Below are positions 4,874 to 5,069 of a stretch of DNA of 5,069 nucleotides, piece after piece; positions within the stretch are counted from its first letter, which is position 1; the number at the start of each line of letters is the position of its first letter. Both the position numbers and the translations under genes were made by a program. Source of the stretch: an uncultured Acidaminococcus sp. Its GTDB lineage: Bacteria; Bacillota_C; Negativicutes; Acidaminococcales; Acidaminococcaceae. The stretch covers positions 1 to 5,069 of the forward strand of contig OMUE01000229.1 of assembly GCA_900314165.1 (NCBI GenBank), given 5' to 3'. The notes under the pieces are model-generated. The model worked only from the letters and a program-made list of their open reading frames with translations, was not told where the DNA came from and made no database searches.

Positions 4874-5069
4874 TCAAATATTCTCGTATTTGAGAATCCT
4901 GGCTTGCTTGGATTCATCGATTGCCAGCTGGTTACGTACCATGGACCAGTTGGGCACCGGTCGACCATTCCACTTTTTGTATAGTTCCTGAATCCGCAAA
5001 AACAGCAATTTAAGGACGGCGTCTTCATTGGGGAAAGCGCCCTTTTTAGTGACCTTACGGAAACTGTGG
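4874..5069 (-). CDS. IS256-family transposase, C-terminal fragment
   Basis: The last 64 codons of a minus-strand gene whose start lies beyond the window edge. The fragment begins HSFRKVTKKGAFPNEDAVLK and later has LYKKWNGRPVPNWSMVRNQL before the TGA at 4874-4876. The RKVTK..FPN(E/D) block and the (Y/T)KKW..R...W pattern are characteristic of the end of IS256/Mutator-type transposases. The DDE catalytic residues would lie upstream, outside the window, so activity cannot be judged. No frameshift or stop interrupts the visible part. Confidence 0.88.
   Translation of the reverse strand, partial: HSFRKVTKKGAFPNEDAVLKLLFLRIQELYKKWNGRPVPNWSMVRNQLAIDESKQARILKYENI

Larger units (their letters stand above)
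4784..5069 (-). mobile_element. Right-hand end of an IS256-family insertion sequence (partial)
   Basis: The transposase C-terminus (below) places this element in the IS256/Mutator class. Its end is probably near 4784, where the minus strand reads CTTACACACTTAGCTTGACA, a form common at IS256-type termini. The exact terminal repeat and any 8-9 bp target duplication cannot be confirmed because the other end lies outside the window. Confidence 0.7.

Overview
The window is about 5 kb of chromosomal DNA from what is probably an anaerobic member of the Bacillota. A diderm Negativicutes species (Acidaminococcus, Dialister or Megasphaera type) is my best guess, from the strong AGGAGG-type ribosome sites, moderately GC-rich codons and protein sequence style. 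No marker gene proves this. It carries four complete housekeeping or accessory genes, the 3' end of an IS256-family insertion sequence, and unusually dense intergenic repeats.

Layout: bases 1-52 may be the last codons of an upstream gene. Repeat unit A (59-300) fills the next gap. An NCS2/AzgA-type purine-base permease (323-1699, +) follows and ends in a perfect 40-bp palindromic bidirectional terminator. A nitroreductase (1828-2343, -) converges on it. Repeat unit B (2366-2559) separates the nitroreductase from type I methionine aminopeptidase map (2562-3380, -). Repeat unit C (3456-3628) and AT-rich promoter DNA lie between map and a divergently transcribed DUF368 membrane protein (3790-4713, +), a predicted undecaprenyl-phosphate transporter. 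Past it lie more heptamer repeats and then the right end of an IS256-like element (about 4784-5069) with the transposase C-terminus on the minus strand.

The four genes are not an obvious pathway: nucleobase uptake, flavin redox chemistry, N-terminal methionine removal and cell-envelope lipid carrier recycling. They look like independent transcription units.

The notable signal is the intergenic DNA. Three copies of a roughly 140-220 bp GC-rich, hairpin-laden palindromic unit occupy the gaps just upstream of the permease, nitroreductase and map genes, all in the same orientation relative to the gene they precede. They are edged by short tandem repeats of period 7 (one of period 8). The GAAGAG-type heptamer tract begins at or within a few bases of a stop codon at three certain gene ends and one possible one. 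Hairpin stems differ in sequence between copies while pairing is kept. This looks like a REP/BIME-like or MITE-like dispersed family combined with heptanucleotide repeats. I cannot name a described family.
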